10,507 nt of DNA from positions 1 to 10,507 of the forward strand of contig JAUYSE010000137.1 of assembly GCA_030696465.1 (NCBI GenBank), given 5' to 3'. Below, piece after piece: positions 7,551-10,507 of this stretch; the first letter of the stretch is position 1; every line of letters starts with the position of its first letter. The notes under the pieces are model-generated. The model was not told the DNA's origin, made no database searches, and saw only the letters and a list, made by a program, of their open reading frames with translations. The DNA comes from Legionellaceae bacterium (lineage in GTDB: Bacteria; Pseudomonadota; Gammaproteobacteria; Legionellales; Legionellaceae). The translations under genes and the position numbers were made by a program.

Positions 7551-10507
7551 CTATTTCCCTGGAGCAGTTTTCTCGTCGTTCTCAACAAGCTCAGCAAAGA
7601 GCCCATCAGGCTTAAGATACAGACGCTCATTAATAATAGCAGCGAATTTAACGATCTGAGTATATAATGATATATCACATGACTCAGTATTCTGTAGATG
7701 TAGTACGTCTTTTATGTTTTTATTGTATGGTTTTTTAAATTCTCGAATAGTTTTCATGACACTCTGTAGTAATGTAGGTGAAATATCCGAAAAAAGAGCT
7801 TTTGTATCAGGATGTATCCAGGGTAAAAAAGATTCATTATGCACTAGATGGTTAGATATTGTTACTGTAAACGTCATTTTTTGAAGTGTAATATTCATCC
7901 TAAGCCCATTAGGCTCCTGGTCTAAGTTTATTTTATATGAACCGCTTTTCAAACTAGCTGGCTTAAAAAATCCTGCAGGGCTTTTAATTAAGGCTTCGAG
8001 AGCAAATCTATTAAAGAATTCAGGCTTGGAGATTAATGCCAATTTTTGAGCAATGATAGGTTGTGTTTGTTGTAAAAAATCTTGTAATTCTTGGGTTTTC
8101 TGAGGCATTGTGTTTAGAGTATCCAGGAACCCTTGCATGTTTTTTAAATAAGATAAATCTAATGGGTCTTTTAGTGTGGGAATAGCCACTATTGAATAAT
8201 AAATAATAGAAAAGATAGCTAAGTTAGCATGCTTGTGCTCTTTAGAATGATATATTGGCAGATAAGCACTCAGTTCCGGCATGATGTTTGATCTAAATTT
8301 AGGTAAAAATTCTGTAATAAAATAATCAGGATATTTTTCTGAGCAAGCAACCATTAGAAGATAAAAACTTTCAAATTGTTCTTTTTCTTTTATGTTTAAT
8401 AGAGTAGCAGATGAAAATAGATTGAATATACAACGAATAGATACGTTATCTAGTGTATTTGTGAGAAGGTTGAGTATTTCATAAATAGGATACCCTGATT
8501 TTTCAAAGAGAATCGATAAGGGAACGCCTGTAACTATAGATTTTTTTTCTGGAAGATAATAAGTGGAGGAGCTGCTTAAATAGGTAATCAATTTATTTGA
8601 ATTGTGTTTAGAGGCGAGCAGGAGTATTGAAAAACTAAAACTAGAGGATGATTGCAGATTCCCCATGATTAATTGTATTAAAACAGAAGTGATTACCTTG
8701 GTATCTGTTTGTTCTGAAGTAGGCAATGGGTATTCGGAAGATAAATATAATATATCTCTTACAATGCGTGACGAATTTTCGTTTATAAAAAACCTAAAAA
8801 AGGGGGTTAGCAAATGTATTTTCATTGCTTGCATAAAAACAATAGAAAGCTGCTGTTCGCTCTCTAAGTTATTATGGAGTGGATCCGAAAACAATACACT
8901 AAAATATATCTTTTGATATTCTGGATGTTGAGTAAACACTTCAGCAAGGTAATTGTAATATTCTACAAGCATTAAGTAATATAAAGGGTTAACCGACGTT
9001 TTTTTTGCAAGTCTCAAGATAAACGATTCGGTTCCTTGTATTTGGTGTACACAGCTAAAAAACGCACGGAGCGCCTCAGTAACGTCTATATTTTTTTGAG
9101 ACATATTGTGAAGCCGTTCTAATATATCTCTCATGAATTTTAAAGCAGAACGCCCAGGATTAACGCTCAAATCCGTATAATACTTCAGGGGAGTTGGGTA
9201 TTGGGGGTGTTGAAGGTCTTGTTCCCAGGATATTTTTTCATCACTCCGTGCTTTTTGTATAGGCAGACTACTGGATAGTATAATTTGTAGAACAGAGTAT
9301 TCTATTCCCTGGATATTGATGCGAACCAAAGAATTTAATTTCTCTATAAGATTATCTTGTAATAAGCGTCCAAATATACAAAGAATACCTTTTTGTATAT
9401 TGAGAAAAAACAAGTGATTAAGCGCTACTTTTATTAAGGTAATCTTCCCATCTTCTGCATTTACCACCGAGACTGGTTTATAAAAATTTAATATTTTTTT
9501 TGTTAATTCTCCATTATTTTCGAGAAGATCCCTTCTTATTTCTACATAGAGTTGATCTACGTGGGGGATAATAAATTTGAGAAGCTCAGAAACTTCGCTA
9601 TTTTTATTAAATAGGGTGCACAGTTGTTCTAAAAAAATATATTCTGATGTACTTTGGAGAGGTATTATTGATGTACTTGGTGTATCTATAGGAGGCGTAA
9701 TAAGAGCTGGTCTCAAAACAGGTGCTTTTTGTTGAGCTGAAGCTTCTGTTGAAGGAGCTTGTGCAGGTTGGGCGCGAGTAACTACGACTGTTTGCGTTTT
9801 AGTGTTCACTACGGGTTGCGGTTTTTCTAGCCCCAGCTTTTCAAACGCCTCTTTAAATTTCTCAAAAATATCATTAGCGTGTTTATCATTGCCTTCTTCT
9901 AACAATTGACAGGCGCGTTGATACCAATCTTCAGGGGTATCATGTTCTGTGGGTAAGGCTTGTAAGTTTGTCGAAAATGTCAGTTTTTTAAAATGCTTCA
10001 TCAGTGCTTTTACTTCATGCAGATTGCTTTGTACAAAAATGCCGATATCTGCACTGCGTGTAATATTAGTAAATAACAGGAGTGTCTGTTGTAAGGCTAA
10101 ATCGATATCTAGTTTATGTTTTGTAGGGCTCCATGCGGAGTAAGCCTCTGTCAGCCAACTGAGGGGTTCTAATAAAATAATTGTCGAAAATTCCAGGCCA
10201 ATGGTTCTTTGTGGCTGCAAATGTAAGGGAGTATGCGCAACACTGTCTGCATATTTTGTAAAGTCCTCGGCAGATGCAATAACGATGACATCGGCAGAGC
10301 GACATAAACGATGAATTTGCGCAAGAACTTCTTTACTGGGTTCCACCCAAAATCTTTTGCCAGCGTGTAGCGTGCTGGAAGGCATTTGCAAGAGGTTGCG
10401 ATCGGCGGTAATGGCATGTTTCTGATTTGGATTAATCATGGGGATTAAATCAAGCGTGTGCTGTGCCACTTCTAACAGAGCAATAGGGCAGCGATGCGCA
10501 CTTTTTA
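7551..10507 (-). CDS. SF1 (UvrD-like) helicase C-terminal half fused to TPR-like and unknown helical regions (partial)
   Basis: The gene runs off the right edge, so its 5' end is missing. A GTG at 10469 could be called as a start, but the frame stays open upstream and encodes KSAHRCPIALLEVAQ across it. This fits helicase motif IV (S-x-R-x-P-x-x-x-x-x-x-A), so the GTG is internal. Counting from that GTG, about 972 residues remain. GLEFSTIIL (91-99) fits motif V and LLLFTNITRSADIGIF (130-145) fits motif VI, with Arg138 as the likely arginine finger. A TPR-like helix pair, WYQRACQLLEEGNDKHANDIFEKF (182-205, split WYQRACQLLEEG and NDKHANDIFEKF), follows. A Pro/Thr/Ala/Gln-rich linker spans 217-270. 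Residues 275-972 are largely helical and unrecognised, with a beta-rich patch at about 842-875. The order recalls TRANK1-like helicase/TPR proteins. Whether it is an active helicase cannot be judged without motifs I-III. The stop is TAG at 7553-7551. Confidence 0.65.
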   Translation of the reverse strand, partial: KSAHRCPIALLEVAQHTLDLIPMINPNQKHAITADRNLLQMPSSTLHAGKRFWVEPSKEVLAQIHRLCRSADVIVIASAEDFTKYADSVAHTPLHLQPQRTIGLEFSTIILLEPLSWLTEAYSAWSPTKHKLDIDLALQQTLLLFTNITRSADIGIFVQSNLHEVKALMKHFKKLTFSTNLQALPTEHDTPEDWYQRACQLLEEGNDKHANDIFEKFKEAFEKLGLEKPQPVVNTKTQTVVVTRAQPAQAPSTEASAQQKAPVLRPALITPPIDTPSTSIIPLQSTSEYIFLEQLCTLFNKNSEVSELLKFIIPHVDQLYVEIRRDLLENNGELTKKILNFYKPVSVVNAEDGKITLIKVALNHLFFLNIQKGILCIFGRLLQDNLIEKLNSLVRINIQGIEYSVLQIILSSSLPIQKARSDEKISWEQDLQHPQYPTPLKYYTDLSVNPGRSALKFMRDILERLHNMSQKNIDVTEALRAFFSCVHQIQGTESFILRLAKKTSVNPLYYLMLVEYYNYLAEVFTQHPEYQKIYFSVLFSDPLHNNLESEQQLSIVFMQAMKIHLLTPFFRFFINENSSRIVRDILYLSSEYPLPTSEQTDTKVITSVLIQLIMGNLQSSSSFSFSILLLASKHNSNKLITYLSSSSTYYLPEKKSIVTGVPLSILFEKSGYPIYEILNLLTNTLDNVSIRCIFNLFSSATLLNIKEKEQFESFYLLMVACSEKYPDYFITEFLPKFRSNIMPELSAYLPIYHSKEHKHANLAIFSIIYYSIVAIPTLKDPLDLSYLKNMQGFLDTLNTMPQKTQELQDFLQQTQPIIAQKLALISKPEFFNRFALEALIKSPAGFFKPASLKSGSYKINLDQEPNGLRMNITLQKMTFTVTISNHLVHNESFLPWIHPDTKALFSDISPTLLQSVMKTIREFKKPYNKNIKDVLHLQNTESCDISLYTQIVKFAAIINERLYLKPDGLFAELVENDEKTAPGK

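Noticed and set aside
8602..8916. 104-codon plus-strand open frame opposite the unknown helical region
   Set aside because: It is antisense to a long continuous frame, has no recognisable domain and no convincing ribosome binding site.
10114..10417. Short overlapping minus-strand frames inside the helicase-like gene
   Set aside because: They lie in other frames of a clearly coding region with recognisable helicase motifs and show no motifs of their own.

Overview
The window is AT-rich bacterial DNA, most consistent with a gammaproteobacterium of the Legionellales/Coxiellaceae type. This rests on inference: a very large gammaproteobacterial-style NAD-glutamate dehydrogenase, a membrane-anchored alpha/beta hydrolase resembling the SidB/SdbA-like hydrolases of Legionella, a long multidomain protein of unknown function, and a GC-rich palindromic repeat and IS debris between genes. 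No sequence search was possible, so the taxonomic placement is tentative.

Layout from left to right. Bases 1-35 hold the first 11 codons of a minus-strand gene that runs off the left edge, with a near-perfect ribosome binding site. It looks like the start of an insertion-sequence transposase, and two 16-base direct repeats at 73-112 fit the terminal region of that element. An extended -10 promoter (137-166) then drives a plus-strand alpha/beta hydrolase with an N-terminal membrane segment (207-1511). Next come a 133-base intergenic stretch with a strong GC-rich palindrome (1585-1608) and a minus-strand periplasmic HAD-type acid phosphatase (1645-2304). A roughly 300-base divergent intergenic region carries a GC-richer block and a clear sigma-70 promoter (2544-2573). 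This promoter serves the dominant gene of the window, the large NAD-specific glutamate dehydrogenase, whose true start is at 2608 (2608-7476, 1622 aa). A convergent gap of 74 bases with alternative hairpins separates it from a minus-strand gene (7551 to beyond 10507).

The right-hand gene is the most interesting. It has a GTG codon at 10469, but its reading frame stays open to the right edge, and the residues before that GTG fit SF1 helicase motif IV. The gene is therefore truncated by the window. What is visible is the C-terminal half of a UvrD-like helicase core (motifs IV, V and VI), then a TPR-like helical pair, a Pro/Thr/Ala/Gln-rich linker, and about 700 residues of unrecognised, mostly helical protein. 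This recalls the architecture of TRANK1-like helicase/TPR/ankyrin proteins. The unknown part is clearly more AT-rich than the helicase part.

The genes do not form an operon and no joint pathway is evident. Glutamate dehydrogenase is core amino-acid catabolism and the phosphatase is periplasmic. The hydrolase and the helicase-like fusion are accessory genes that could belong to a host-associated lifestyle. I found no CRISPR array, tRNA or rRNA.
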